Source: JBEKYD01 sp049509915 (GTDB lineage: Bacteria; Acidobacteriota; Terriglobia; Bryobacterales; Bryobacteraceae). From it: DNA of 50,929 nucleotides. The stretch covers positions 1 through 50,929 of the forward strand of contig JBEKZL010000013.1 of NCBI GenBank assembly GCA_049509915.1, given 5' to 3'. The position numbers and the translations under genes were made by a program. This document shows, in pieces, positions 1-7,773 of the stretch. How positions within the stretch are numbered: the first letter of the stretch is position 1; the number at the start of each line of letters is the position of its first letter. Below the pieces are notes generated by a model that was not told the DNA's origin, did not search any database, and saw nothing but the letters and a program-made list of their open reading frames with translations.

Positions 1-7
1 GAAGGAA

Positions 8-193
8 TTGAGTCAGCGGGAGCGGAGTCGCAAAGCCCTGCCAGCGTCGTCTCGAATCCGCCGGCAAGGTGCGGGACGAAAGAGAACCGCGGATAAGGAT
101 GCCGCGCTGCTGGAGGATCTGGATCGACTGGTGGATCCGGTCACCCGGGGCGACCCGGCGGACGCCGGGACTGAATCTCGACGTCTTCCGTGA
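8..193 (+). pseudogene. ISAzo13-family transposase fragment
   Basis: The 61-residue reading frame contains an R-R-x-G-x-G-R-K stretch followed by K-D-x-x-L-L-E-D-L-x-R-L-V-x-P-x-T-R-G-D-P. I recognise this as the conserved segment that follows the helix-turn-helix in ISAzo13-type transposases, just before the catalytic core. After this match the frame loses similarity and stops, and no DDE core, terminal inverted repeat or target duplication is visible. It is therefore a relic, perhaps also cut by the left edge of the window. Identification rests on this one motif, so family assignment is moderate. Confidence 0.6.
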
Positions 194-575
194 GGCCACC
201 GCTGAGGTGATCGTGCTCAACCCCTTGTAGTCCAGCGACGATCAGGACGAGACGGTACGCGCTCGGCAACGGCGCCGTGGCGGGGCCTGTTGCGTTTTGC
301 GGAAGCCTGCCAACCGCTGCTGATTGTCGTGCATCTGCGGTTTAGGCCGTTATCCGGCCGTCTCCCGCGATCCGCACAGCTGCGGCGGCCGGGCTTCGTT
401 TGGCGGCTGGGTTTGCAGACGAGCAGGGTTGGCGCCCACTTCCGCGCCGCACTCGCCCCCCCACTCAAACAAGCTTATGCCGTAAATCTGGGACAATGAC
501 GATGGATGCGCCTTTCGGGCGAGGCGGCGAGTTGCGCCGGCAATCCTGGACGCGAACGGAGCGAGTAGTCGATCA
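194..575. other. Gene-less stretch upstream of asnB
   Basis: The 382 bases between the transposase relic and asnB show no convincing gene on either strand. Short open frames here have biased, arginine/proline-rich compositions typical of chance frames in GC-rich DNA. An in-frame run at about 190-231 that ends TTG-TAG is probably decayed sequence. No clear promoter or hairpin stands out, although the asnB promoter is expected here. Confidence 0.5.
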
Positions 576-2495
576 ATGTGCGGCATTGCGGGATTCACAT
601 ACACGAACCGGGCTTTGGCCGGAGAGACGGGGCGAAGGATTACGGAGGCGTTGCGCCATCGGGGTCCGGATCAGCAAGGGGTATATGAGGGAAGTGAAGC
701 GACTCTTTGCGCAGTGCGGCTGAAGATCATCGACCTGGGCGGCGGCGATCAACCGATTGTTAGCGACGATGGCAGTACGGTGGTCGTCTTCAACGGGGAA
801 ATCTACAACCACCTCGAGATACGGAAAGAACTGGAGGCGCGGGGGCGCCGATTCCGTTCGCACTGCGACACGGAGACGGTATTGCAAGCGTTTCTGGAGT
901 GGGACACGGCGTGTTTCGATCGCATGCGGGGCATGTTCGCAGCGGCGTTGTGGACGGAGCAGGAGCGGCGGCTGGTGCTGGCGCGGGACCGGATGGGGAT
1001 CAAGCCATTGTATTATTGCCAGCGGGGCGAGGAATTGTATTTCGGAAGCGAGCTGAAAGCCATTTTGGAACATCCGCAGATTCCGCGGGAACTGGATCTG
1101 GAGGGCCTGGATGCATATCTTGGCGTGAACTATGTTCCCGGCAGCCGGACTCTGATCGCGGGAATCCGCAAGGTGCCGCCGGGGAATCTGCTGGAATGGC
1201 GGCGGGGCAAGGTAGAGCTTCGGGCGTGGTGGAATCTGCCAGAGCTTAAACCGCGGCGGATTGGGATCGAGCAGGCCAAAGAGGAGCTGGACGGACTGCT
1301 GAGGGATGCGGTGGGGGAGCACATGGTGGCGGACGTGCCGCTGGGAGTGTGGGCCTCCGGAGGGTTGGATTCATCCGCTGTACTGCATTATGCGGCGGCG
1401 GCCGCGAGCGGGCAACTGAAGACGTTCTCGGTTTCGTTTGCGGGGCGAAGTTTCGACGAGAGCCGCTATTTTCGAGAGGTTGCACGGATTTACGGCACCG
1501 AACATCACGAATTCGACTTGAATCCAGAAGCGGAACTAAGGAACGCCATTGAGGCTTTCGCGTATTACTCGGACGAGCCAAGCGCGGACGCGGGAGCGTT
1601 GCCAGTCTGGTATCTGTCGCGGATGAGCCGGCGCTACGTGACGGTAGCGTTGAGCGGAGAAGGTGCGGACGAGTTGTTTGCGGGATACACGACTTACCTA
1701 GCCGATCGGCTGGCGGGATGGGTTCGGATGACGACGCCCGCGACGGGCAGGCGTCTGGTGCGGCGGTTGTTAGAGCGGTACATGCCGGTGACAGACGAAA
1801 AGATCGGGCTGGACTACAAAGCCAAGAGATTCATGGAAGGAAGCCTCCTCGATCCGGACGAAGCCCATTTTTACTGGAACGGCACGTTTTCCGGGGAACA
1901 GCGAAGGGGCATTTGCGCGGGGGTGGATGGAGGAGCGCTACAGCGGCTGGTGGAGGCGACGCACTTACCGCCAACCGGCTTGCTATCCAGATACCTGACG
2001 CTCGACCAGCATTACTATCTGGCTGACGATATCCTATGTAAGACGGACCGGATGAGCATGGCGCACTCGCTCGAAGTTCGGCCGCCATTTCTGGATCATC
2101 GGATCGTGGAATACGCGGCTTCCCTGCCCTCCAAGCTCAAGATCCGCGGCTTTCGGCAGAAGTACGTTCTGCGGGAACTGTTGCGCGGAAAGCTACCGGA
2201 CAGCATTCTGGACCGCAAGAAGACGGGGTTCGACATCCCGACGCACGAGTGGTTTCGGGGTCCGTTGCGCGAACTGCTGCACGATACATTGAGCGGAAAC
2301 GTACTGACGTCGGCGCCACTGTTTCGCGAGGCGGCAATTCGGGCGACGATACGCTGCCACATGGAGAGACGTATCAATGCCGGTTACCATCTGTGGGGGC
2401 TGTTGACACTGTTTCTATGGATGAAGCGATGGAAGGTAACCGTTCCCTGCGCGGAAGATGCGGCTCGAAGACCGGCGACCACGGCAGCGCAGTAG
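576..2495 (+). CDS. asnB: Asparagine synthase (glutamine-hydrolysing), AsnB family
   Basis: Transfers amide nitrogen from glutamine to aspartate, or to a related carboxylate, with ATP hydrolysis in the cytoplasm. The protein is 639 residues, usual for the long bacterial AsnB type. It begins M-C-G-I-A-G-F, so Cys2 becomes the N-terminal nucleophile of the class II glutaminase domain (about 1-215), with R-H-R-G-P-D near 27-32 and N-G-E-I-Y-N at 73-78. The synthetase domain carries the pyrophosphate loop S-G-G-L-D-S-S at 261-267 and a later L-S-G-E-G-A-D-E-L-F-A-G-Y segment. The ATG is fixed by the need to expose Cys2; a weak GGAG lies 14 bases upstream. AsnB paralogues are common in surface-glycan and exosortase loci, so the substrate may be a sugar or peptide carboxylate rather than free aspartate. 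An O-antigen-ligase-like gene lies beyond the phage-like cluster, hinting at a split glycan locus. Confidence 0.9.
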   Translation: MCGIAGFTYTNRALAGETGRRITEALRHRGPDQQGVYEGSEATLCAVRLKIIDLGGGDQPIVSDDGSTVVVFNGEIYNHLEIRKELEARGRRFRSHCDTETVLQAFLEWDTACFDRMRGMFAAALWTEQERRLVLARDRMGIKPLYYCQRGEELYFGSELKAILEHPQIPRELDLEGLDAYLGVNYVPGSRTLIAGIRKVPPGNLLEWRRGKVELRAWWNLPELKPRRIGIEQAKEELDGLLRDAVGEHMVADVPLGVWASGGLDSSAVLHYAAAAASGQLKTFSVSFAGRSFDESRYFREVARIYGTEHHEFDLNPEAELRNAIEAFAYYSDEPSADAGALPVWYLSRMSRRYVTVALSGEGADELFAGYTTYLADRLAGWVRMTTPATGRRLVRRLLERYMPVTDEKIGLDYKAKRFMEGSLLDPDEAHFYWNGTFSGEQRRGICAGVDGGALQRLVEATHLPPTGLLSRYLTLDQHYYLADDILCKTDRMSMAHSLEVRPPFLDHRIVEYAASLPSKLKIRGFRQKYVLRELLRGKLPDSILDRKKTGFDIPTHEWFRGPLRELLHDTLSGNVLTSAPLFREAAIRATIRCHMERRINAGYHLWGLLTLFLWMKRWKVTVPCAEDAARRPATTAAQ

Positions 2496-2782
2496 ACACA
2501 GGGAGTGTAGCCGGTGGGAAATGCCGGTCCTATGAGCAATATCAGCCTCGAAGCCCAGCCATTTCAATGAGTTCCCTCCCAGACACCCAAGCCAGACTCG
2601 ATAACTAAATCGCGGGGCGCGGAGCGACTTTGCATCCGTTCCGGCGGGCGCGTACCAGCTCACCGGAATGGGTCACAGATTTATCGAACTTTTCTAAGTA
2701 ATCTTTTCAATAACTTAGGGCGAAGCCGGCACAGATGCCGACGGAGCCGATGATAGCCTCAAATCAGGAAGAAGAAGGCTGT
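2496..2782. other. Gene-less leader between asnB and the phage-like module
   Basis: No gene is visible. The stretch becomes strikingly AT-rich at about 2678-2720 compared with its surroundings. A short hairpin can form between AGCCT (2755-2759) and AGGCT (2776-2780), directly before the terminator at 2783. The arrangement of AT-rich patch, hairpin, terminator and first module gene looks like a transcription start with a possible attenuator. The regulatory reading is inference. Confidence 0.4.
2681..2720 (+). promoter_or_regulatory. AT-rich candidate promoter for the structural module
   Basis: This 40-base AT-rich patch in GC-rich DNA contains TTATCG (2681-2686) and a TAATCT-like element at 2699-2704. 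The spacing between them is 12 bases, too short for a standard sigma-70 promoter, so exact boxes cannot be assigned. It is proposed only because it is the one promoter-like compositional dip before the 16.5-kb same-strand gene series. Confidence 0.25.
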
Positions 2783-2811
2783 GGCCTCGCCGAAATGGCG
2801 GGGCCTTTTTT
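2783..2811 (+). terminator. Intrinsic terminator just before the terminase genes
   Basis: A nine-base-pair stem (2783-2791 with 2797-2805, one T-G wobble) closes a five-base loop and is followed by six T residues (2806-2811). This is a strong rho-independent terminator by inspection. It ends only 16 bases before the ATG of the first module gene, so it either isolates the module from asnB readthrough or acts as an attenuator for it. Confidence 0.85.
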
Positions 2812-2827
2812 GTTTGGGTGATACACG

Positions 2828-3094
2828 ATGAAGGATACACGCCACGGCGATACAGTTGCCATGACCGGCTACGAGGAAGAATCGCAAGCCTCGGAGGCGT
2901 CGGGGGGGCGTACGCTGTTGAAGTTCCTCACGACTTTACGAACAAACCTTGAAACGAAGCTAGAAAAAGAAGAGGTGAAGCCCTCGATTGGCGATTATCT
3001 AAAAGTGTTGCAGCTCGAAAAAAACTTTGAGGAACAGCCAGAGGAGATTCAGGTCAGGTGGGTAGAGCCAGAAGAATCTGCCGAAGAAACATAG
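2828..3094 (+). CDS. Putative small terminase subunit or packaging-associated protein
   Basis: An 88-residue acidic, helix-rich protein immediately upstream of the large terminase, which is the usual place for the small terminase subunit that selects DNA for packaging. The middle (about 30-75) is predicted helical with alternating Lys/Glu, including a G-D-Y-L-K-V-L-Q-L-E-K motif, and the tail is acidic (E-E-S-A-E-E-T). The start is the ATG 16 bases after the terminator T-run; no good ribosome-binding site is seen. The 3' end overlaps the start of terL by 37 bases, implying translational coupling. No helix-turn-helix could be confirmed by eye, so the call rests mainly on position and could be wrong. 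Confidence 0.5.
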   Translation: MKDTRHGDTVAMTGYEEESQASEASGGRTLLKFLTTLRTNLETKLEKEEVKPSIGDYLKVLQLEKNFEEQPEEIQVRWVEPEESAEET

Positions 3095-4356
3095 CTTACG
3101 ACCCGCTGCCGGCGCAGCGGGCGTTCCATAAATCGGCAGCGCCATTCAAAGGATTCTCGGGGCCGATCGGGAGCGGAAAAAGCCAAGCGCTCTGTCAGGA
3201 AGCGATTCGCCTCACGTACTTGAATCAAGGGCGAATGGGTCTGATCGGATCTCCGACCTATCCCATGTTACGAGATTCGACGCAGGCAGCGATTTTGGAA
3301 ATACTCGACGCCAACCACATTCCATACGAAATGAACAAGGCCGAGAACACGCTGGTGTTGAGCGACACGCGGTCGCGGATCGTGTTTCGCGCACTGGAGG
3401 ACTTCGAGCGGTTACGCGGGACGAACTTAGCATGGTTCGGTGTAGACGAGTTGACCTATACGCAGGAAGGAGCATGGCTGCGACTGGAGGGACGTTTACG
3501 GGATCCAAAAGCGAAGCGGTTATGCGGTTTTGGGGTGTGGACACCCAAAGGATACGACTGGGTTTACCGGAAGTTCGTACACAGTCCGGCCCCCGGGTAC
3601 GAGTGCATCTTGGCGCAGCCGCGAGAAAACCGGCACCTGCTGGAACACGTGCCGGATTTTTACAAACGGTTGGAACTCAGCTACGACGACCGGTTCTTTC
3701 GGCAGGAGGTGCTGGGCGAGTACGTGAACATGGCGGGGAGCCGAGCTTACACCTCTTTTTCGCAACACGACCACGTCACCACACTCAGCTTAAATTCATG
3801 GGAGCGATTGTACTGGGCCTTGGACTTCAACGTAGACCCGATGAGCTCGGTAATCGCGCAGGTTGTTGGGAATCAAATACGGGTGCTGGATGAGATCGTC
3901 CTTCGCAGGGCGACCACACAGGAAGCGTGCGCGGAGTTCCTGAAGCGGTATCCGCGACACGACGTTGGTGTGGTGGTATGCGGCGACGCATCCGGGAGCA
4001 ATCAGCAGACGACAGGGTCGGCAGATTACGACATTATCAAAGAGCACCTCGCGACCAACTCACACCTGAAGGTAGACTATCACGTGGCAAAATGCAATCC
4101 GCCGGTGAGGGAAAGAATAAATCTGGTAAACGCAAAGCTCCGGTCCGCCTCAGGTGTAATCGGATTGTTTATCGATGAAAAATGTAAAGAACTGATACAG
4201 GACTTTGAACAAGTGACTTATAAGACAGACGGTTATCAACTCGATAAAGACCGCGACCGGATGCGGACGCATGTTTCGGACGCAGTGGGTTATCTGTTGT
4301 GGCAGGAACTGAAGCCACTGCCACAGATTGGCGGGCAACCCCAGCGGATGCTATGA
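3058..4356 (+). CDS. terL: Phage terminase large subunit (packaging ATPase/nuclease)
   Basis: Motor that pumps DNA into the capsid and cuts it. The 432-residue length is normal for TerL. A Walker A motif G-P-I-G-S-G-K-S lies at residues 35-42, and a Walker B-like W-F-G-V-D-E-L-T with its catalytic Asp-Glu follows near residue 125. The C-terminal nuclease domain shows the expected acidic positions: L-D-F-N-V-D-P, a middle V-C-G-D-A-S-G, and a late H-V-S-D-A-V-G-Y. All catalytic residues appear intact, so the gene looks functional. The start is GTG at 3058 with GAGGAG 11 bases upstream; the upstream gene overlaps. The stop overlaps the portal ATG (ATGA). Confidence 0.92.
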   Translation: MGRARRICRRNIAYDPLPAQRAFHKSAAPFKGFSGPIGSGKSQALCQEAIRLTYLNQGRMGLIGSPTYPMLRDSTQAAILEILDANHIPYEMNKAENTLVLSDTRSRIVFRALEDFERLRGTNLAWFGVDELTYTQEGAWLRLEGRLRDPKAKRLCGFGVWTPKGYDWVYRKFVHSPAPGYECILAQPRENRHLLEHVPDFYKRLELSYDDRFFRQEVLGEYVNMAGSRAYTSFSQHDHVTTLSLNSWERLYWALDFNVDPMSSVIAQVVGNQIRVLDEIVLRRATTQEACAEFLKRYPRHDVGVVVCGDASGSNQQTTGSADYDIIKEHLATNSHLKVDYHVAKCNPPVRERINLVNAKLRSASGVIGLFIDEKCKELIQDFEQVTYKTDGYQLDKDRDRMRTHVSDAVGYLLWQELKPLPQIGGQPQRML

Positions 4357-5735
4357 CAACGAACACGATCGACCGGGAACACCCGGAGTATACGGCGAAC
4401 AAAGACATGTGGCGACGCTACCGGGACCTCTACGTTGGCGGCGAGCAGTTGCGGAAGCGGGCGGCGGACTACCTGGTGCGGCGCCACAAGGAGCCGGGCG
4501 ACATCTACCTGGAGCGCCTGGCACGGGTGTTCTACCAAAACTATATCGGCTCGATAATCGATTGGTACGCGGCGACGCTGATGCACGCGGCGCCGACGAT
4601 TCTGCTGGAGGGCGGCGACAGCGCGGCTCAAGGCTACTACAGCGTCCTAAGCAACGATTCCGACCTAAAAGGCACGTGCCTGACGGAGTTTTTGAGGCGA
4701 AGGTTTGTGGATGCTCTGGTTTGCGGAAGGAGCTACATGGTGGTGGACTTTCCGCGAGCGACGGGGAAAGCCCAGAGCCGGGCAGAGGAAGACGCCCTGG
4801 GGCAGTCACGGGCCTATCTGACCGACTACAGCGCCGAGGAAGTTATCAACTGGTCATACGACAGCGACGGAACGTTGGAATGGGCGACGATACGAACGAG
4901 TTGCTTGCGACAAGTGCCGGGAGCGGCGGCAAGTTGGGAGGAAGAAACTCGGTGGATTCACTATGACCGCGAACAGTATGCAGTGTTCAGTCGGGCGAAG
5001 GAAACGGGTCCAATTGACATTGTGGATGAAGGGCTGCATGGGCTTTCGACCTTACGAAAAGTGCCAGTTTTTCAGATGCGGGTGAGTGAAGGGCTTTGGC
5101 TGATGAACAAAGCGGCACTGCTTCAACTGGAGCACTTCAACAAATCGAACGCACTCTCGTGGGCGCTGACGATGGGGCTGTTTGCGATGCCGGTAGTGTA
5201 CTCAGACCGGCCTTGGGCGGACATGGTGGGCGAATCCTATTACATCCAGCTTGGGCAGGGAGACCGATTCGGCTGGACCGAGCCGGAGGGGAAGGTTTAC
5301 CAAATTGCAGCGGACAACCTGACTCAGTTGAAGGACGAAATCTACCGCGTTTGCTACCTCATGAGCCAGGCGACGAGCGGAAACACCCAACAATCGGGCC
5401 TGAGCAAGCAATTGGACTTTGCCACGACGGACGAAGTGCTAGGGGCTTACGGGGCGATGGTACGGCAGAGCATCAAGCAGGTGCTGGGGGCGGTCGCGGC
5501 AGCCCGGCAGGACGGCGTGATGCCGGACGTGGCGGGGATGGATGAGTTTGATATCGACGATTTTGGGACGTCGCTCGAAAACGGCGCGAAGTTGCTCGCG
5601 CTGGGAGTACCATCGGACACCCTACGGCAGCAGGTGTTCAAGCGTCTGGCATTTCAATATCTGGCCGACGCGAGGCAGGAGGTGCGCAACCGGGTTGCGC
5701 AGGAGATCGACAGCGGGATCAAGGCAGGAAGCTAG
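4353..5735 (+). CDS. Phage portal protein
   Basis: A 460-residue protein in the position of the portal, the dodecameric ring through which DNA enters the head and to which TerL docks. It starts at an ATG overlapping the terL stop. The sequence has the portal-like pattern of a helical N-terminal region (R-R-Y-R-D-L-Y, Y-Q-N-Y-I-G-S-I-I-D-W-Y), a beta-rich middle and a long C-terminal helical region containing S-G-N-T-Q-Q-S-G-L-S-K, typical of the stem and wing of siphophage portals. Length is in the usual range. The assignment follows from gene order plus overall similarity to the DUF4055/SPP1-like portal style; the exact family is not certain. Confidence 0.8.
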   Translation: MTTNTIDREHPEYTANKDMWRRYRDLYVGGEQLRKRAADYLVRRHKEPGDIYLERLARVFYQNYIGSIIDWYAATLMHAAPTILLEGGDSAAQGYYSVLSNDSDLKGTCLTEFLRRRFVDALVCGRSYMVVDFPRATGKAQSRAEEDALGQSRAYLTDYSAEEVINWSYDSDGTLEWATIRTSCLRQVPGAAASWEEETRWIHYDREQYAVFSRAKETGPIDIVDEGLHGLSTLRKVPVFQMRVSEGLWLMNKAALLQLEHFNKSNALSWALTMGLFAMPVVYSDRPWADMVGESYYIQLGQGDRFGWTEPEGKVYQIAADNLTQLKDEIYRVCYLMSQATSGNTQQSGLSKQLDFATTDEVLGAYGAMVRQSIKQVLGAVAAARQDGVMPDVAGMDEFDIDDFGTSLENGAKLLALGVPSDTLRQQVFKRLAFQYLADARQEVRNRVAQEIDSGIKAGS

Positions 5736-5755
5736 GCAGGAGCTGAGAGGCGTTC

Positions 5756-6307
5756 ATGGAAGAGACCGACGTTCAAGCGATCGTGAGACAGGCGATCGAC
5801 GAGTTTACCAAGACGGAACATGCGAAGAGCGAACCGGCTTATAAGGCGGAATTGCACGAGGAGCGGAGGCGCCGCGAACAGTTGGAAAGGAGGGTAAACG
5901 AGCTAGTAGAGGAGAACCGGCGAAGCCAGAAGGTGGCCGAAGAAGCGGAACGAGGCTCGGCAGTACGGAGCGAGTTACAGCGCTTGGGTGTAAGTAAGGT
6001 CGATTTGGCATTCAAGGCCGTTCAGGACGAGATCGTCCGGATCGGCGACGGTCGATTTGTGGGACGAACCGAGGCCGGGGACGTTCCAGTGCGGGAGTAT
6101 CTGGCGACATTTGTAAACGACAACCCCGAGTTCTTGCCCGCACGCATCGCCGGGGGGACAGGAATGACGGCGACCCAGAAGGCGGCAGTTTCCTCGGCGA
6201 ATGACATCCGCATCGATCGGATTCGGCCGGGAATGCGGCCCGAAGAAATGCAGCGCGTCCGGGAGGAAATTGTGCGCGTGGCTACACAGGCTTTAAAAGG
6301 GGCCTGA
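5756..6307 (+). CDS. Putative capsid scaffolding protein
   Basis: A 183-residue protein between portal and coat genes. Residues about 25-70 form a strongly charged coiled coil (E-E-R-R-R-R-E-Q-L-E-R-R-V-N-E-L), followed by a small folded part and a basic C-terminal helix, the usual build of scaffolding proteins that template head assembly. The ATG has GGAGCTGAGAGG just upstream. No serine-protease motif is present, and no separate maturation protease gene was found, which agrees with a P22-like head that exits its scaffold without cleavage. Function is inferred from position and composition. Confidence 0.65.
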   Translation: MEETDVQAIVRQAIDEFTKTEHAKSEPAYKAELHEERRRREQLERRVNELVEENRRSQKVAEEAERGSAVRSELQRLGVSKVDLAFKAVQDEIVRIGDGRFVGRTEAGDVPVREYLATFVNDNPEFLPARIAGGTGMTATQKAAVSSANDIRIDRIRPGMRPEEMQRVREEIVRVATQALKGA

Positions 6308-6329
6308 CAGTCATCAGGGGCGGGCCAGA

Positions 6330-6376
6330 CGGTTCTGCCTACCAAGGCATACGGGAACGGGGAGGAACCGCCTTTT
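6330..6376 (+). terminator. Weak hairpin before the coat gene
   Basis: CGGTTCTGCC (6330-6339) can pair with GGAGGAACCG (6361-6370) with one mismatch and one wobble across a 21-base loop, followed by CCTTTTA. It could be a partial terminator or a messenger-stability element within the 135-base gap before the coat gene. The long loop and short T-run make this tentative. Confidence 0.25.
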
Positions 6377-6442
6377 AGGCCGTGAGGCCGCGGACGGCTC
6401 AGGCTCTCGAGACCAACAACTCACATAACTTAAGGATACAGA

Positions 6443-7354
6443 ATGGGATCTATTACTTCGACGAACGTCGCAAACGCGATTGTAAAACTGGTGGCGGCGG
6501 ACGCTTTGCCGGTACTGGTAGGGAACCTGGTGATGGGTAACCTGGTAAACCGGGACTATGAGCCGGTGCTGGCGAACGCCGGCGATACGGTGAACATACC
6601 GATTCCACCGACGATGGTAGCGAATAACATCGCCGCCGGCGGGACCGTAACGCCGCAGAACCCGAGCTTGGGGAATGCGCAAATCGTGCTGAATACGCAC
6701 GTAGAGGCGACTTTTCAAATTCCGGATGTAACTAAAGTGCTGGCAGTGCCGGACCTGCTGAAGATTTACATGCAGCCGGCGGTGGCGGCGATTGCAGAAA
6801 GCATCGAAACAAACCTGCTAGGCTTGTACGCGGGTTTCACCACAAATACTCCGGTCGGAACGCCGGGAACGGCACTGACGGAGGCGACGGTGGACGCGGC
6901 GGAGACAGCCTTGTTCTTGGCCAAAGTGCCGCCGTCGGCGCAGAAGTTCATCGTGGTGAACGCTGCTGCGTATTCGGCGTGGCGGCAGATTCCGCTGTTT
7001 GAGGAGTTTCAGACAGCCGGAGCGGCCGGTCTGGCGGCGCTGGTCGACGGTACGATCGGCAAATACAAAGATTTCTATGTGTTCCGCTCACAATATGTGC
7101 AACAGACCGGCACGGCCCCAATAAGCACGCACAACCTGGCGTTTACGCGGGACGCCATCGGCCTCGTGATTCGACGTCTGCCGCAGCCTTTGCCGGGAAC
7201 GGGCGCGATCGCAGAGTACGCGGAGCTGGGAAACTTCGGCATGCGGGTGGTGATGAGCTACCAGCCAAACACCCTGGCGCAACAATTTACCGTGGACGTA
7301 CTGTATGGGTGCGGAGTGCTGCGGAACGCAGCGGGCGTGCAAGTCAACACGTAG
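6443..7354 (+). CDS. Major capsid protein, P22 coat-like
   Basis: Forms the icosahedral shell. The 303-residue sequence shows the pattern of the P22 gene 5-like coat family (PF11651): an N-terminal helix, then L-V-N-R-D-Y-E followed by G-D-T-V-N-I-P near residues 32-50, and a beta-rich centre and C-terminus with F-x-R-D-A-I-G-L-V-I-R. The chain is shorter than P22 coat (430 residues), so the inserted domain is probably absent. The ATG is preceded by AAGGAT. A 135-base gap before it and a strong hairpin after it set this gene apart from its tightly packed neighbours, fitting the need for high expression. Confidence 0.82.
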   Translation: MGSITSTNVANAIVKLVAADALPVLVGNLVMGNLVNRDYEPVLANAGDTVNIPIPPTMVANNIAAGGTVTPQNPSLGNAQIVLNTHVEATFQIPDVTKVLAVPDLLKIYMQPAVAAIAESIETNLLGLYAGFTTNTPVGTPGTALTEATVDAAETALFLAKVPPSAQKFIVVNAAAYSAWRQIPLFEEFQTAGAAGLAALVDGTIGKYKDFYVFRSQYVQQTGTAPISTHNLAFTRDAIGLVIRRLPQPLPGTGAIAEYAELGNFGMRVVMSYQPNTLAQQFTVDVLYGCGVLRNAAGVQVNT

Positions 7355-7390
7355 GAGTCCGGGACCAGGGCCATAGCACTGCAAACAAGA

Positions 7391-7427
7391 GCAGGGGTGG
7401 GTTGAGGAACCCGCCCTTGCCATTTTC
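7391..7427 (+). terminator. Strong hairpin directly after the coat gene
   Basis: A perfect 13-base-pair stem (7391-7403 with 7408-7420, two G-T wobbles) closes a GAGG tetraloop and is followed by CATTTTC. It lies between the coat stop and the next gene's ribosome-binding site. Such hairpins after coat genes commonly act as partial terminators or stabilise the coat messenger so that coat is made in excess. The T-run is only four long, so termination is likely incomplete. Confidence 0.65.
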
Positions 7428-7440
7428 ATCAAGGAGAGAG

Positions 7441-7767
7441 ATGGATTTAAGAATCTATTACCAAAAAATCCGCGACACCCAGGCCAAGATTACGGATCCG
7501 TGCCCGGTGATTGTGAGCCGCGAGACGCCGGACGGCGGAAAGGAAGGAACGCTCACCGAGGTTCCCGTTGGAATCGCGGCGAAGATGGTCGTGGATGGCG
7601 CGGCGCGCCTAGCGACCGCCGAAGAGACACGAACTTACCGGCAAGCTCAAGCGGAGGCCAAACGCATCGCAGACGAGGCGGAGGCCGCCCGCAAGATACA
7701 GGTCACATTCGTGAGTGCATCGGAGCTAGACCGGCTCCGCGGCGCGCAAAAGTCCAATAGAGGGTAG
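7441..7767 (+). CDS. Small post-capsid protein of unknown function
   Basis: A 108-residue protein between coat and connector genes. The chosen ATG has a very good ribosome-binding site (AAGGAGAG at 7431-7438). The N-terminal half looks like a small beta domain (P-C-P-V-I-V-S, G-T-L-T-E-V-P-V-G). The C-terminal half is an Ala/Glu/Arg-rich helix (R-Q-A-Q-A-E-A-K-R-I-A-D-E-A-E-A-A-R). No family is recognised. Its position would suit a head decoration, head completion or adaptor-associated role, but nothing in the sequence proves one. Confidence 0.6.
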   Translation: MDLRIYYQKIRDTQAKITDPCPVIVSRETPDGGKEGTLTEVPVGIAAKMVVDGAARLATAEETRTYRQAQAEAKRIADEAEAARKIQVTFVSASELDRLRGAQKSNRG

Positions 7768-7773
7768 GCAAGC

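Noticed and set aside
573..1322. Long minus-strand frame antisense to asnB
   Set aside because: It lies opposite a clear AsnB coding region and has a Pro/Arg/Leu/Gln-rich composition typical of antisense frames in GC-rich genes.
2783..2811. Riboswitch in the leader before the terminase genes
   Set aside because: The hairpin and terminator are clear but no known riboswitch consensus could be recognised in the preceding 100 bases.
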